The translations under genes and the position numbers were made by a program. A DNA stretch of 64,000 bases from assembly GCF_016863615.1 (NCBI RefSeq), contig NZ_BOPF01000005.1, positions 1 through 64,000 of the forward strand, read 5' to 3'. Numbering within the stretch: the stretch's first letter is position 1; each line of letters begins with the position of its first letter. The DNA is from Virgisporangium aliadipatigenens (GTDB lineage Bacteria; Actinomycetota; Actinomycetes; Mycobacteriales; Micromonosporaceae). Below, one piece after another: positions 29,590-41,162 of this stretch. The notes under the pieces are model-generated. The model saw only the letters and a list, made by a program, of their open reading frames with translations. It was not told where the DNA came from and made no database searches.

Positions 29590-30417
29590 GGCGGCCACCG
29601 AGCGTTCGGCGTTCTCCTTGGGCGAGAGCGTGCGCAGCTCGGTGTTGAGCACCTCCAGGGAGACCGGCATCCGGACGCCCTTCGCCCACAGCAGGCGCGC
29701 GAAGCGCACGAGGTCGAGTTCGCCCTCGCCGGGCAGCAGCCGGTGGTTGAGGCAGTCGTCCTGGATGTTCTCGCCTTGCGGGACGGCGTGCGCGTCGCAG
29801 ATCTCCACGGAGACGATGTGCCGCCCGTCGACGGCCTCCAGGGTGGACAGCCCGGTCGGGTCGCGGAACACGTGCCACGCGTCGAGGACGAGGCCGCCGT
29901 TCGGGCGGTCGGCGAGGCGCACGACCTCGGCCGCGTCGGCGTGGGTGAACGTCGGGTCCAGCCCGACCGGCTCCAGGCCGATGGTGAGCCCGCGCTCGGC
30001 CGCCCGGTCGCACAGCGCCGCGAACCGTTCGACCGCCTGCTCCGGCGTCGGGCTCTCGGCCGGCGGAATGATGTTGGCGACGGTCTTCACCCGGGTGGCG
30101 CCGAGCCTCTCCGCGTGGTCGAAGACGGCCGCCTCGGTGCCGAAGCCGAGGTCGTCGCCGGAGACGTACCAGCCGAGCGCCAGTTCGACCTCGCCGATCG
30201 GGAGGCCGTGGTGCTCGGCGACGGCGCGCAGGTCGGCGTGCGTGCGGGTGGCCAGCAGCGCGGTCAGCTCGTAGGAGTTCACGCCCGTCCCGACGGCTCC
30301 CACCGAGGCCGCGGCGGCGACCCGTTCCTCGAACGACACCGTGGGCTGCTCCGGCCAGATGCGGTCGGCGAGGTGTAGCGCGGAGAAGAAGACGGGGGGT
30401 TGTTCCGTTGCACTCAT
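29554..30417 (-). CDS. sugar phosphate isomerase/epimerase-like TIM barrel protein
   Basis: A 287-residue AP-endonuclease-2 (xylose-isomerase-like) TIM barrel. Visible metal-site elements are LTIGLEPVGLDPTFTHADAAEVV (Glu), GLVLDAWHVFRDPTGLSTL (Asp, His), VSVEICDAHAVPQGEN (Asp, His), and RMPVSLEVLN (Glu). Relatives isomerise or epimerise sugars, inositols and keto acids. It is a single gene divergent from an AraC-family regulator 78 bp away, which may control it. Confidence 0.82.
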   Translation of the reverse strand: MSATEQPPVFFSALHLADRIWPEQPTVSFEERVAAAASVGAVGTGVNSYELTALLATRTHADLRAVAEHHGLPIGEVELALGWYVSGDDLGFGTEAAVFDHAERLGATRVKTVANIIPPAESPTPEQAVERFAALCDRAAERGLTIGLEPVGLDPTFTHADAAEVVRLADRPNGGLVLDAWHVFRDPTGLSTLEAVDGRHIVSVEICDAHAVPQGENIQDDCLNHRLLPGEGELDLVRFARLLWAKGVRMPVSLEVLNTELRTLSPKENAERSVAALRALVTRAAGQ

Positions 30418-30495
30418 GGCATGACACCGTAGGGAGCGATCCGCGGTGCGCCGTAGAACGCCCGCGCCACGACCTGGAACGACGGTGCCGAATCC

Positions 30496-31407
30496 ATGGG
30501 TTTCCTTGCTCTCGACGTCGCCCATGGGTTCGACGCGTTCCGCGACGGCTGGGCGGCACAGATCGGCGCGGGCTTTCCGCTGCCGACGTTCAGCCCGGTG
30601 TCGACGGGTGACTTCCGGGTGCGGCTGCGCGCCGTGAAGGTGCACGACGCCGTCGTCATGCACGGGCACAGCGACCGGCCGATCCGCACGACGGGCGCCC
30701 TCGACGGCAACGACGACCAGGTGCGGGTCTGGGTGATGCGGCGCGGCGGGTGGACGTTCGACGACGGGCGAACGGTGCCGGCCGGCGGTTTCCTGGTGCG
30801 CTACGTCGGCCGGCCCGCGCACTTCCGGATGGCGTCCGGGACGGTGGCCACGCTGATGGTGCTCCCGTCGGCGGCGCTGCGGCCGCTGATCGGCGACCGG
30901 CCGGTGACGGGTGCGGCCGACTCGGCGGAACTGCGGGTGCTCACCGCCCACGCGCGCGTGCTGAGCGAGACGCTGCCGGAGCTGACCCCGGCCGGTTCCC
31001 GCGCCGCCCGCAACGCCCTGGTCGAACTGGTGGCGGGTGTGCTGCGCCGGCACGTCGACGGCGCGGAGCCGGCACTGGCCCCGGCGCTGGCGCGCGCCGC
31101 ACAGGGGCTCGCCGACGAACGCCTCACCGACCCCGAACTGTCACCGGCCACGCTCGCCCGTTCGCTGAACGTCTCGGTGCGCACGCTGCACCGGGCGTTC
31201 GCGGCGGTGGGGGAGCCGGTCGGCGCGTACGTCCGGCGCCGCCGGTTGGAGCAGGCGAGGCTCGCCCTGGAGTCCTCCGGCGCCCGGCCGAGCGTGTCGG
31301 AGATCGCCGCACGCTGGCAGTTCTCCGACAGCAGCCACTTCGTGCGGGCGTTCAAGCAGCGGTTCGGCGTGACGCCGGCGGAGTACGCGCGGGCACTTCT
31401 CCGATAA
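30496..31407 (+). CDS. AraC-family transcriptional regulator
   Basis: A 303-residue protein. The C-terminal third has the double HTH of AraC (LSPATLARSLNVSVRTLHRAF; PSVSEIAARWQFSDSSHFVRAFKQRFGVTPAEYARA). The N-terminal 200 residues form an AraC_binding_2-type sensor (RVWVMRRGGWTFDDGRTVPAGGFLVRYVG). The inducer is unknown. It is divergent from the sugar isomerase gene, the probable target, and upstream of an unrelated TetR gene. Confidence 0.9.
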   Translation: MGFLALDVAHGFDAFRDGWAAQIGAGFPLPTFSPVSTGDFRVRLRAVKVHDAVVMHGHSDRPIRTTGALDGNDDQVRVWVMRRGGWTFDDGRTVPAGGFLVRYVGRPAHFRMASGTVATLMVLPSAALRPLIGDRPVTGAADSAELRVLTAHARVLSETLPELTPAGSRAARNALVELVAGVLRRHVDGAEPALAPALARAAQGLADERLTDPELSPATLARSLNVSVRTLHRAFAAVGEPVGAYVRRRRLEQARLALESSGARPSVSEIAARWQFSDSSHFVRAFKQRFGVTPAEYARALLR

Positions 31408-31417
31408 TTCGCTTGGC

Positions 31418-31435
31418 TGAGTGAGCGCTCACTCA
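31418..31435. promoter_or_regulatory. 18-bp perfect palindrome, TetR operator
   Basis: TGAGTGAGCGCTCACTCA is fully symmetric and ends 14 bp before the TetR start at 31450, in the only AT-rich pocket between the AraC and TetR genes. It is the form bound by many TetR repressors, so self-control of the TetR-exporter operon is likely. Confidence 0.8.
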
Positions 31436-31449
31436 TTACAGTTGCGGCC

Positions 31450-32106
31450 GTGCCAGCAGACACCCCGGCGGCCGGCCGCCGCCAACGCGTCCCGGCGCTC
31501 TCACCCGACGAGCGGCGGGCGGCGCTCGTGGCGGCGACCATCCCGCTGCTCCAGGCGCACGGGCCGACGGTGAGCACCCGGCAGATCGCGCGGGCGGCCG
31601 GGGTCGCCGAGGGCACCATCTTCGGCGTCTTCTCGGACAAGGCCGCCCTGCTCGCCGCGACCGTGCTGAGCGCGTTCGACCCGGAGACGACGCTCGTCTC
31701 GCTGCGCGCGATCGCCACCGAGGCGCCCCTGCGGGAGCGGCTCACCGAGGCGACCCGCGTGCTCACCGAACGCCTCAGCGCCCGCATGAACCTCATGGTC
31801 ACCGTGCACACCCACCCGACCGCGTTCGGCGATCACAAGGAGCTGATGTCGCAGCTCAACGCCGGCCGCGAACGGGTGACGGCAGCCGTCGTGGAGCTGC
31901 TGGAGCCCGACCGGCACCGCCTGCGGCGCAGCCCCGACAGCATCGCGCAGTTGCTGATGTGGCTGGTGACCGTGGCGGTGCGCACCGAGGAGTTCGGCAA
32001 GAACGACGTCAACACGCTCGACCGGGACGACATCGTGCCGCTGCTTCTGGACGGCGTGCTGCTGCGCCCGTCCTGCCACCACGGGGAGGAAACCACCGGA
32101 TGTTGA
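31450..32106 (+). CDS. TetR-family repressor of the ABC exporter operon
   Basis: A 218-residue protein with a TetR HTH: DERRAALVAATIPLLQAHGP, STRQIARAAGVAEGTIFGVFSDKAALLAATV. The C-terminal ligand domain is helical (LRERLTEATRVLTERLSARMNLMVTV). GTG 31450 is close behind an 18-bp palindrome. Its last codons overlap the start of the exporter gene by 7 bp, so it is co-transcribed with both ABC genes and probably senses a substrate they export. Confidence 0.9.
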   Translation: MPADTPAAGRRQRVPALSPDERRAALVAATIPLLQAHGPTVSTRQIARAAGVAEGTIFGVFSDKAALLAATVLSAFDPETTLVSLRAIATEAPLRERLTEATRVLTERLSARMNLMVTVHTHPTAFGDHKELMSQLNAGRERVTAAVVELLEPDRHRLRRSPDSIAQLLMWLVTVAVRTEEFGKNDVNTLDRDDIVPLLLDGVLLRPSCHHGEETTGC

Positions 32107-33836
32107 TCTCACTGTTGCGCAGTCATCTGCGCCCGTATCGCGGCGCGATAGTCATGATCGTGGCGTTCCAGTTCCTCCAGACGCTCGTGATGCTCTATCT
32201 GCCGACGCTCAACGCGGACATCATCGACCACGGCGTCGTCAAGGGCGACACGGGCTACATCGTCCGCATCGGCGGCGTCATGCTCGGGGTCTCGGTCGCG
32301 CAGGTCATCTGCCAGATCGTGGCGCTGTACTACGGTGCCCGCACGGCGATGGCGCTGGGCCGGGACGTCCGCGCGTCGCTCTTCCACCGGGTGCAGCGCT
32401 TCAGCGCCCAGGAGGTCTCGCACATCGGCGCGCCGTCGCTGATCACCCGCACCACCAACGACGTCCAGCAGGTCCAGATGGTCGTGCTGATGGGGTTCAC
32501 GATGATGGTGGCGGCGCCGATCATGTGCGTCGGCGGCATCGTCATGGCGCTGAGTCTCGACGTGCCGCTCTCCGGGCTGCTGGTGCTCGTGCTGCCGCTG
32601 CTGCTCGCCGTGATCGCCACGCTGGTCTTCTTCCTGCGGCCGCTGTTCCGGCTCGCGCAGGAACGCATCGACGGGGTCAACCGCGTGCTGCGCGAGCAGA
32701 TCAGCGGCATCCGGGTGATCCGGGCGTTCGTCCGCGAACGGCACGAGGAGCAGCGCTTCCGGGACGCCAACGAGCAGCTGACCGACGTCGGCATCCGGCT
32801 CGGCAAGCTCATGTCGATCATGTTCCCGACGGTGATGCTGATCGTGAACATCACCAGCGTGGCCGTGCTCTGGTTCGGCGGCAAGCAGATCGACAGCGGC
32901 GCGCTGCAGGTCGGCGAGATGACGGCGTTCCTCAGCTACCTGATGCAGATCCTGATGTCGGTGATGATGGCGACGTTCATGTTCGTCATGATCCCGCGCG
33001 CGGAGGTGTGCGCCGAACGCATCGAGGAGGTGCTGCGCACCGAGCCGACCGTGCTGCCGCCGGCCACCGCGACGAAGCGGAGCGAGCCGCGTGGGCGGCT
33101 GGAGGTGCGGGACGTGGAGTTCCGCTACCCCGGCGCCGAACTGGCGGTGCTGCACGACATCTCGTTCACGGCCGGGCCGGGTGAGGTGACCGCGATCGTG
33201 GGCGGCACCGGTTCGGGCAAGTCGACGTTGATCAACCTGGTGCCGCGGCTGTTCGACACGACCGGCGGTGCCGTGCTGCTCGACGGTGTGGACGTGCGGC
33301 ACCTGGACACCGACGACCTGTCCCGCGCGATCGGCATCGTGCCGCAGAAGGCGTTCCTCTTCTCCGGGACCGTCGCGTCCAACCTGCGCTACGGCCGGCC
33401 CGACGCCACCGACGAGGAACTCTGGGCCGCGCTGCGGATCGCCCAGGCGGCGGACTTCGTGTCGGCGTTCCCCGAGGGACTCGACGCCCCGATCGCCCAG
33501 GGCGGCACGAACGTCTCCGGCGGCCAGCGCCAGCGGCTCGCGATCGCCCGCGCGATCGTGCACCGGCCGCAGGTGTACCTCTTCGACGACTCGTTCTCGG
33601 CGCTGGACTACAGCACCGACGCCGCGCTCCGCGCGGCCCTGGCGGCGGAGACCCGCGACGCGACCGTGGTGATCGTCGCCCAGCGGGTCAGCACGATCCG
33701 CGACGCCGACCGCATCGTCGTCCTCGACGCGGGGCGCGTGGTCGGGATCGGCACCCACACCGAACTCTTCGAGTCCAACGACACCTACCGCGAGATCGTC
33801 CTCTCCCAGCTCACTCTCACCGAGGCTGCGGCATGA
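32100..33836 (+). CDS. ABC exporter half-transporter, degenerate-site subunit
   Basis: A 578-residue protein. Six TM helices (about 1-310, including IVMIVAFQFLQTLVMLYLPT and LLVLVLPLLLAVIATLVFF) precede an NBD. The Walker A is VGGTGSGKSTL, Q-loop VPQKAFLFSG, signature NVSGGQRQR. The Walker B reads VYLFDDSFSALD, with Asp in place of the catalytic Glu, and the H-loop position is Gln (VIVAQRVST), both marks of a non-hydrolysing site. It should pair with the next gene product as a TM287/288-like heterodimeric multidrug exporter. Confidence 0.92.
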   Translation: MLISLLRSHLRPYRGAIVMIVAFQFLQTLVMLYLPTLNADIIDHGVVKGDTGYIVRIGGVMLGVSVAQVICQIVALYYGARTAMALGRDVRASLFHRVQRFSAQEVSHIGAPSLITRTTNDVQQVQMVVLMGFTMMVAAPIMCVGGIVMALSLDVPLSGLLVLVLPLLLAVIATLVFFLRPLFRLAQERIDGVNRVLREQISGIRVIRAFVRERHEEQRFRDANEQLTDVGIRLGKLMSIMFPTVMLIVNITSVAVLWFGGKQIDSGALQVGEMTAFLSYLMQILMSVMMATFMFVMIPRAEVCAERIEEVLRTEPTVLPPATATKRSEPRGRLEVRDVEFRYPGAELAVLHDISFTAGPGEVTAIVGGTGSGKSTLINLVPRLFDTTGGAVLLDGVDVRHLDTDDLSRAIGIVPQKAFLFSGTVASNLRYGRPDATDEELWAALRIAQAADFVSAFPEGLDAPIAQGGTNVSGGQRQRLAIARAIVHRPQVYLFDDSFSALDYSTDAALRAALAAETRDATVVIVAQRVSTIRDADRIVVLDAGRVVGIGTHTELFESNDTYREIVLSQLTLTEAAA

Positions 33837-33906
33837 GGGCCGGCGCGAAGCGGCGCACGGCGTGCCGCACGGTCTTTTCCAGCGCACTCCCGGAGAGGCG
33901 GAGCTC

Positions 33907-35862
<1,956 letters not shown>

Positions 35863-35872
35863 GCGGCCTGGA

Positions 35873-38800
35873 ATGCGGGTAGACATCCTGGGGCCGCTTC
35901 GCGTGGTCCGGGACGGGGCGCCGGTCGAGGTGACCGGCGCCCGGCTGCGCGCGTTGCTGATCCGGCTGGCCCTCGCCCCGGGCCGGCCGGTCGGCCTCGA
36001 CCTGCTCGCCGACGCCGTGTGGGGCGGGGCGCCGCCGCCCGAGGCGACGAACGCGTTGCAGGCACTGGTGTCCCGGCTGCGGCGGGCGCTGGGCGGCGGT
36101 GCCGTCGCGGCCGTCCCGGGCGGCTACCGGCTCGCGGTCGAGGCCGCCGACGTCGACGCGTTCCGGTTCGAGAGTGCGGTCGAGGAGGGGCGCAAAGCCC
36201 TGCAGGACAACGACTTCGCGGGTGCGTCGCGGTTGCTGGCCGACGCGTCGGGGCTGTGGCGCGGGCCGGCGCTCGCCGACGTCGCCGCGAGCGGCTGGGC
36301 CTCCGGACACGTGGCCCGCTACGAGGAGCTGCGGCTGTCCGCGTGGGAGGACCGGGTCGAGGCCGACCTGCGGATCCGCGCGCCGGTCGAGCTGATCGCC
36401 GAGCTGCGGGCCGCCGTCGCGTCACATCCTCTGCGGGAACGCCCGAACGCGCTGCTGATGCGCGCCCTGCACGCGGACGGGCGGCAGGCGGAGGCGCTCG
36501 CGGCCTACGCGGACTGCCGGCGGCGGCTTGCCGACGAGCTGGGCGTCGACCCCTCCGTCGAACTGCGCGAGGCGTACCTGACGATCCTGCGCACCGCCCC
36601 GGAACAGCGGCGGCGCACGGGAAATCTGCGGGCGGCGCTGACGACGTTCCACGGGAGGGAAGAGGAACTGCGGCGGATCGCCGAACTGGTCCGCGCGCAG
36701 CGACTGTCCACATTGGTCGGACCCGGCGGAGCCGGCAAGACGCGACTGGCGTCGACCGTCGGCGCCGCCCTCGCGGAGCGCATGCCCGGCGGCGTCTGGC
36801 TGGCCGAACTGGCACCGGTGACCGACCCAGACGACGTCGGCCCCGCGGTCCTGCGCGCCCTCGGCACCCGGGAGAGCGCACCGGGCTCCCGCCCCGAACC
36901 GCTGCCCGACCTGACCGAACGCCTCGCCACGGCGCTCTCGGCCGGCCCGACGCTGCTGATCCTCGACAACTGCGAACACGTGCTCGACGCGGTCGCCCGC
37001 CTCGCCGAGGACCTGCTGGGCCGCTGCCCCGAACTGCGGGTGCTCACCACGACCCGGGAGCCGCTGGGCGTCTTCGGCGAGACGCTCTGTCCGGTCGGCC
37101 CGCTCCCGCTGCCCACCGCGGTGCGGCTGTTCGCCGACCGGGCGGCGGCGGTGCGGCCCGGGTTCGTGGTGTCCGACGCCGACGCCCCGGCCGTGGCGGA
37201 GATCTGCCGGCGCCTCGACGGGCTGCCCCTTGCCGTCGAACTGGCCGCCGCGCGGCTGCGTTCGCTCACCGTCGAACAGGTCGCGCACCGGCTGGGGGAC
37301 CGGTTCCGGCTGCTGACCGGCGGCAGCCGCACGGCCCTGCCCCGCCACCGGACCCTGCGCGCCGTCGTCGACTGGAGCTGGGACCTGCTCGACGACGCCG
37401 AACGCCACCTGATGGAACGCCTCTCCGTCTTCGCCGGCGTCATCACCGCGTCGGCGGCCCGCGGAGTGTCCACATCGGACGCTCCCGACCTGCTGCTCGC
37501 ACTGACCGACAAGTCGCTGCTCCAGGTCGTGTCCACAGAGGACACCGAGCCGCGGTACCGGATGCTCGAGACGATCCGGGAGTACGCCCTCGAACGGCTC
37601 ACCGGCGACGACGCCCGCGTCGCGCACGCGCGCTACTTCCTCGCCGCGGCCGAGGAGGCCAGGGACCATCTGCTCGGCGCCGAACAGGTCGAGTGGATCG
37701 CGCGGCTCACCGACGACCAGGACAACTTCCTCGCCGCGCTCGCCTTCGCGTGCGACACCGGCGACGCCGACACGGCCGTGCGGCTGGCCGCGGCGCTGTG
37801 CCAGTTCTGGACGATCGTGGGCGGCGGGGAGGAGGCCGCGGGCTGGCTGGCCCGGGCGCGCGACGTGCCCGGCGACGCCCCGCCGGACGCCCGGCTGCTG
37901 GTGCACGCCATGCACCTCATCAACTCGGCGATGTCGAACGACTTCCGCCTCATGCTGGCCGAGATCGAGGACATGCTGCCGCGCATCCGGGAGCTGGACA
38001 TCGTCGAACGGCACCCGTTCCTGGTGCTGGTCGAGCCGGCGATGGTGCTCTTCTCCGGTGACCTGGACGCCGGCCTCGCCGCCGTCGACCGCGCGCTGCA
38101 CCACCCGCACCCGTGGGCCCGCGCGATGGCGGTCTCCATGCGCGGCCACATGCACGAGAACGCCGGCCACCACGCCGAGATGGTCGCCGACCTGACCGAG
38201 GCGATCCGGCTCTTCCGCACGGTGGGGGAGCGCTGGGGCCTCTCCACCGCCATGGTCACGCTGGCCGACGCGCACCTGAAGGCCGGCCGGTCCGCCGAGG
38301 CGGCGGCGCTGGTCGAGGAGTCGATCGCGCTGACCCGGGAGTTGGATCCCCGCGCCGACGTGCCCTATCAGGAGGTGTGGCTGGCGTCGCTGTGGGCCGC
38401 CACCGGCGAGACCGAACGCGCGAAGGCCTGGCTCACCGAGTTCGCGCGCACCCGCAAGGCGCCGGCCGACGCGCGCAACGCCTCGTTCGCGCTGCTGGCG
38501 CTCGGGGACATCGCCCGGTGTGCGGGCGACCTCGACACGGCCGCCGTGCACTACGCGCGGGCCTGGTCGTACCAGGAGTCGGGGCGGCAGGCGGCGTCCC
38601 AGTTCCGGGCGCTGATCCGCACTTCGATGGCCCTGCTGGCCCTGGAACGAGGCGACCTCGACGCGGCCACCGAGGAGGTGCGCACCGCACTCGACCTCTC
38701 CCGCGCCTCGAACGACATGCCGGTCGTCGCCAAGGCGGCCGTCGCGTCGGCGGCCCTGGCGTGGGCCCGCGGCGACCGCGCACGCGCCGCCCTGATACTC

Positions 38801-38959
38801 GGTGCCTCGGAGGGCATACGCGGCACGCGAGACCTTTCCGACGCCACAGCGGTACGCCTGTCGACGGCCTGCGCCGCCGACAGAACGCTGGCCGCCGCGG
38901 TCGCGCGGGGGAGCGCGCTACCGCGGCCGGAGGCCCTGTCGATCATCGACCCGGCGTAG
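35873..38959 (+). CDS. BTAD/AfsR-type transcriptional regulator with NB-ARC ATPase and TPR domains
   Basis: A 1028-residue protein. An OmpR-like winged HTH (1-90, VDILGPLRVVRDGAPVEVTGARLRALL...LQALVSRLRRALG) is followed by a bacterial transcriptional activator domain (about 95-245, ending ADELGVDPSVELREAYLTIL). An NB-ARC-type ATPase (about 265-560) follows: P-loop LVGPGGAGKTRLA, Walker B TLLILDNCEHVLD, TTTREPLGVFGE, RLDGLPLAVELAAARLR. TPR-like helices run to the end. These large regulators commonly control secondary metabolism. It starts 11 nt after the exporter stop, so it may belong to that transcript; its targets are unknown. Confidence 0.9.
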   Translation: MRVDILGPLRVVRDGAPVEVTGARLRALLIRLALAPGRPVGLDLLADAVWGGAPPPEATNALQALVSRLRRALGGGAVAAVPGGYRLAVEAADVDAFRFESAVEEGRKALQDNDFAGASRLLADASGLWRGPALADVAASGWASGHVARYEELRLSAWEDRVEADLRIRAPVELIAELRAAVASHPLRERPNALLMRALHADGRQAEALAAYADCRRRLADELGVDPSVELREAYLTILRTAPEQRRRTGNLRAALTTFHGREEELRRIAELVRAQRLSTLVGPGGAGKTRLASTVGAALAERMPGGVWLAELAPVTDPDDVGPAVLRALGTRESAPGSRPEPLPDLTERLATALSAGPTLLILDNCEHVLDAVARLAEDLLGRCPELRVLTTTREPLGVFGETLCPVGPLPLPTAVRLFADRAAAVRPGFVVSDADAPAVAEICRRLDGLPLAVELAAARLRSLTVEQVAHRLGDRFRLLTGGSRTALPRHRTLRAVVDWSWDLLDDAERHLMERLSVFAGVITASAARGVSTSDAPDLLLALTDKSLLQVVSTEDTEPRYRMLETIREYALERLTGDDARVAHARYFLAAAEEARDHLLGAEQVEWIARLTDDQDNFLAALAFACDTGDADTAVRLAAALCQFWTIVGGGEEAAGWLARARDVPGDAPPDARLLVHAMHLINSAMSNDFRLMLAEIEDMLPRIRELDIVERHPFLVLVEPAMVLFSGDLDAGLAAVDRALHHPHPWARAMAVSMRGHMHENAGHHAEMVADLTEAIRLFRTVGERWGLSTAMVTLADAHLKAGRSAEAAALVEESIALTRELDPRADVPYQEVWLASLWAATGETERAKAWLTEFARTRKAPADARNASFALLALGDIARCAGDLDTAAVHYARAWSYQESGRQAASQFRALIRTSMALLALERGDLDAATEEVRTALDLSRASNDMPVVAKAAVASAALAWARGDRARAALILGASEGIRGTRDLSDATAVRLSTACAADRTLAAAVARGSALPRPEALSIIDPA

Positions 38960-39027
38960 GCCGGGGATCCGGCCGCCGGAGGCGCCGCGAGTGGACGCGG
39001 GCGTGACAGCGTAGGCCCGCAGGGCCC

Positions 39028-39067
39028 AGCGGTGCGGCCCGGGAGGCAACGGTCGCGCCCCCGACGG
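39028..39067. repeat. dispersed intergenic repeat, copy B
   Basis: Same 40 bases as 1756-1795 with one difference, same orientation. It lies in the 126-bp gap between convergent genes (BTAD regulator and ABC-2 permease). It is bracketed by gggccc at 39022 and again just after 39067, so the whole unit may fold as a terminator-like hairpin. Confidence 0.7.
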
Positions 39068-39085
39068 GCCCGCGAGATGAAAGCC

Positions 39086-39883
39086 CTATGCCTTGCGGCG
39101 GTAGGCCGCCACCGCCAGCGGGGCGAAGACCGCGAGGATGCCGAGCGACCAGGCGATCGTCGTCAGCACCGGGCTCGCGACCGGGCCGCCGTTCATCAGG
39201 CCGCGGGCGGCCGCCATGACGTCGGCCACCGGGTTGATCTTCACCCAGGCCTGCAACCACCCCGGCAAGGTGTCCGTGGGAACCAGCATGTTGGTGCCGA
39301 ACGTCAGCGGGAACATCGCCATGAACGCCACGCCCTGCACCGCACCCGGCTCGCGCATCAGCACCCCGAAGAGCACCCAGATCCAGCTCAGGCAGAACGC
39401 GAACAGCATCACCAGCAGGCAGGCGGCCAGCACCTCCAGCGGCGACGTCTTGATCCGGAACCCGATCGCGGCACCGAACCCCAGCATCACCACGATCGAC
39501 ACCACGAACCGCACGAGATCGCCGACGACCGACCCGATCAGCGGTGCCGCGCGACTGATCGGCAGGCTGCGGAACCGGTCGAAGACGCCCTTCTTCACGT
39601 CGGTGTTCAGGCTCGCGCCCGTGGCCACCGACGCGAACATCACCGTCTGCACGAGCAGCGCCGGCAGCAGGAACTGCAGATACGTCGTGCGCGAACCGGT
39701 GATCGCCCCGCCGAGCAGGTACACGAAGATCGCGATGAAGATGATCGGCTGCAGCGTCACGTCGAGCAGCTGCTCCGGCGTGCGCAACGTCTTGATGAGG
39801 CTGCGCCGGGCGAGCGCGAGACTGTGCCGGACGAGCCCCATCGGCCGCCCCTTGGCCAGCACCGGCACCGTGATCGTGGTCAT
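39086..39883 (-). CDS. ABC-2 type permease (DrrB-like)
   Basis: A 265-residue protein with six predicted TM helices (IIFIAIFVYLLGGAITG, LLPALLVQTVMFASVATG, FVVSIVVMLGFGAAIGF, VLAACLLVMLFAFCLSWIWVLFG, VQGVAFMAMFPLTFG, ILAVFAPLAVAAYRR) and the DrrB-type segment TDVKKGVFDRFRSLPISRAAPLIG. It is the membrane part of an exporter with the ATPase gene that overlaps it by 4 bp. Such pairs export anthracyclines, lipids or other drugs; the substrate is unknown. Confidence 0.9.
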   Translation of the reverse strand: MTTITVPVLAKGRPMGLVRHSLALARRSLIKTLRTPEQLLDVTLQPIIFIAIFVYLLGGAITGSRTTYLQFLLPALLVQTVMFASVATGASLNTDVKKGVFDRFRSLPISRAAPLIGSVVGDLVRFVVSIVVMLGFGAAIGFRIKTSPLEVLAACLLVMLFAFCLSWIWVLFGVLMREPGAVQGVAFMAMFPLTFGTNMLVPTDTLPGWLQAWVKINPVADVMAAARGLMNGGPVASPVLTTIAWSLGILAVFAPLAVAAYRRKA

Positions 39884-40845
39884 GCGAGCACCTTTTCCGC
39901 CGCCTTGGCGGCCTGCGATGAGGGGTGGGTCAGGGCGAAGAACACCTCGTCGAGGCTCGGCAGGCGCAGGGCCAGTTCGGTGACCCCGATGCCGGCGTCG
40001 TCCAAGCGCCGCACCACCGCCGTGAACGCCGCGTCGCCGTCGACCGGCACCGACAGCACACCCGGGCCGGGGCGTTCGGCCGCGCGGCCGGCGACCGCCG
40101 ACAGGATGGCGCGCACCTCGTCCATGCGCCCCGCGTCCGTGGGCCGGACCACCACGGTCTGCCCGCCGACGACCCGCTTCAGGTCCGACGAGGTGCCGTG
40201 CGCGATGACCCGCCCGTGGTCGATCACGGAGATCTCGTCGGCCAACGCGTCGGCCTCCTCGAGGTACTGCGTGGTCAGCAGCACCGTCACGCCCTCGGCG
40301 GTCAGGCCGCGGATCATGTGCCACACGTCGTCGCGCTTGACCGGGTCGAGGCCGGTCGTGGGCTCGTCGAGGAAGATGACGTTCGGCCGGCCGACGAGGC
40401 TCGCGGCGAGGTCGAGCCGCCGGCGCATGCCGCCCGAGTAGGTGCGCACCGGCCGCCCCGCCGCCTCCGCCAGGTCGAACTGGTGCAGCAGTTCGTGGGC
40501 GCGGTGCCGGGCCTCCCGCTTGGGCAGGTCCAGCAGTTGGCCGATCAGCACCAGGTTCTGGGTGCCGGTCAGGTCCTCGTCGACCGAGGCGTACTGGCCG
40601 GTCAGTCCGATCCGGCGGCGCACCTCGTGCGGCTTGTGCACCGCGTCGAACCCGCCCACGACCGCCCGGCCGGCGTCGGGGCGCAGCAGCGTGGCGAGGA
40701 TGCGCACGCTGGTCGTCTTGCCCGCGCCGTTCGGCCCGAGGACGCCGAGCACCGAACCCGGCCGGGCCGCGAGATCCACCCCGTCGAGCGCGGTCGTGCT
40801 CCCGAATCTCTTCACCAGACCCTCGGCCTGGAACGCGTAATCCAT
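39880..40845 (-). CDS. ABC exporter ATPase (DrrA-like)
   Basis: A 321-residue ATPase. Walker A is VLGPNGAGKTTSV, Q-loop LTGQYASVDEDLTG, signature RTYSGGMRRRLDLA, Walker B VIFLDEPTTGLDP, and H-loop LTTQYLEEADALAD with Gln at the His position, as is usual in DrrA. A C-terminal regulatory tail of about 80 residues ends with SLDEVFFALTH. It is first gene of the exporter pair. Confidence 0.92.
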   Translation of the reverse strand: MDYAFQAEGLVKRFGSTTALDGVDLAARPGSVLGVLGPNGAGKTTSVRILATLLRPDAGRAVVGGFDAVHKPHEVRRRIGLTGQYASVDEDLTGTQNLVLIGQLLDLPKREARHRAHELLHQFDLAEAAGRPVRTYSGGMRRRLDLAASLVGRPNVIFLDEPTTGLDPVKRDDVWHMIRGLTAEGVTVLLTTQYLEEADALADEISVIDHGRVIAHGTSSDLKRVVGGQTVVVRPTDAGRMDEVRAILSAVAGRAAERPGPGVLSVPVDGDAAFTAVVRRLDDAGIGVTELALRLPSLDEVFFALTHPSSQAAKAAEKVLA

Positions 40846-40952
40846 GATCCGAGGATGCGCGGGCGCGCTGACAGGACGCGCACATCTCGCTGATACGCCG
40901 CGGCGCCGCCCGCTCAGCCGCCCGCGGGCGCCTCGGCGGGTGGGTGCTCGGG

Positions 40953-41015
40953 CAAGTGGTGGGGCATTGTGCGGGTCAAAACCGCCGGATGAGCTGCGTA
41001 AGCCCCCACTACTTG
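40953..41015. ncRNA. structured intergenic element of unknown type
   Basis: Arms 40953-40965 and 41002-41015 pair over about 12 bases with one mismatch and one bulge, enclosing a second hairpin (gcgg gtcaaaa ccgc). It sits in the 326-bp region between the DrrA-like gene and the VOC gene. It could be an RNA element, an old mobile-element end or a terminator. No known riboswitch motif is recognised. Confidence 0.3.
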
Positions 41016-41162
41016 GGCGGCGACGCGCGAGCCAGGCGGTCCGGATCCGGCCTCGGCGACATCGACCTGGGCTTCGACACCGGCCGCTTCGCCTGGTACC
41101 TGCTCGTCTCCGGGTCGCGGGAGTGGCCGTGGCTTGTACCGATCCGGACCTGTGCCGCCTGA
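40989..41162 (+). CDS. possible 57-residue protein or gene remnant
   Basis: The frame from ATG 40989 shows strong GC third-position bias in its middle (GLGDIDLGFDTGRFAWYLLVSG), which suggests real or once-real coding. The ends are poorer, there is no convincing RBS, and the start lies inside the hairpin at 40953-41015. No family is recognised. It may be a fragment of a longer lost gene. Confidence 0.3.
   Translation: MSCVSPHYLGGDARARRSGSGLGDIDLGFDTGRFAWYLLVSGSREWPWLVPIRTCAA

Noticed and set aside
30496-32106. AraC and TetR genes as one regulatory unit
   Set aside because: The 18-bp palindrome and gene overlaps tie TetR to the exporter, while AraC is divergent from the sugar isomerase; adjacency alone does not link them.
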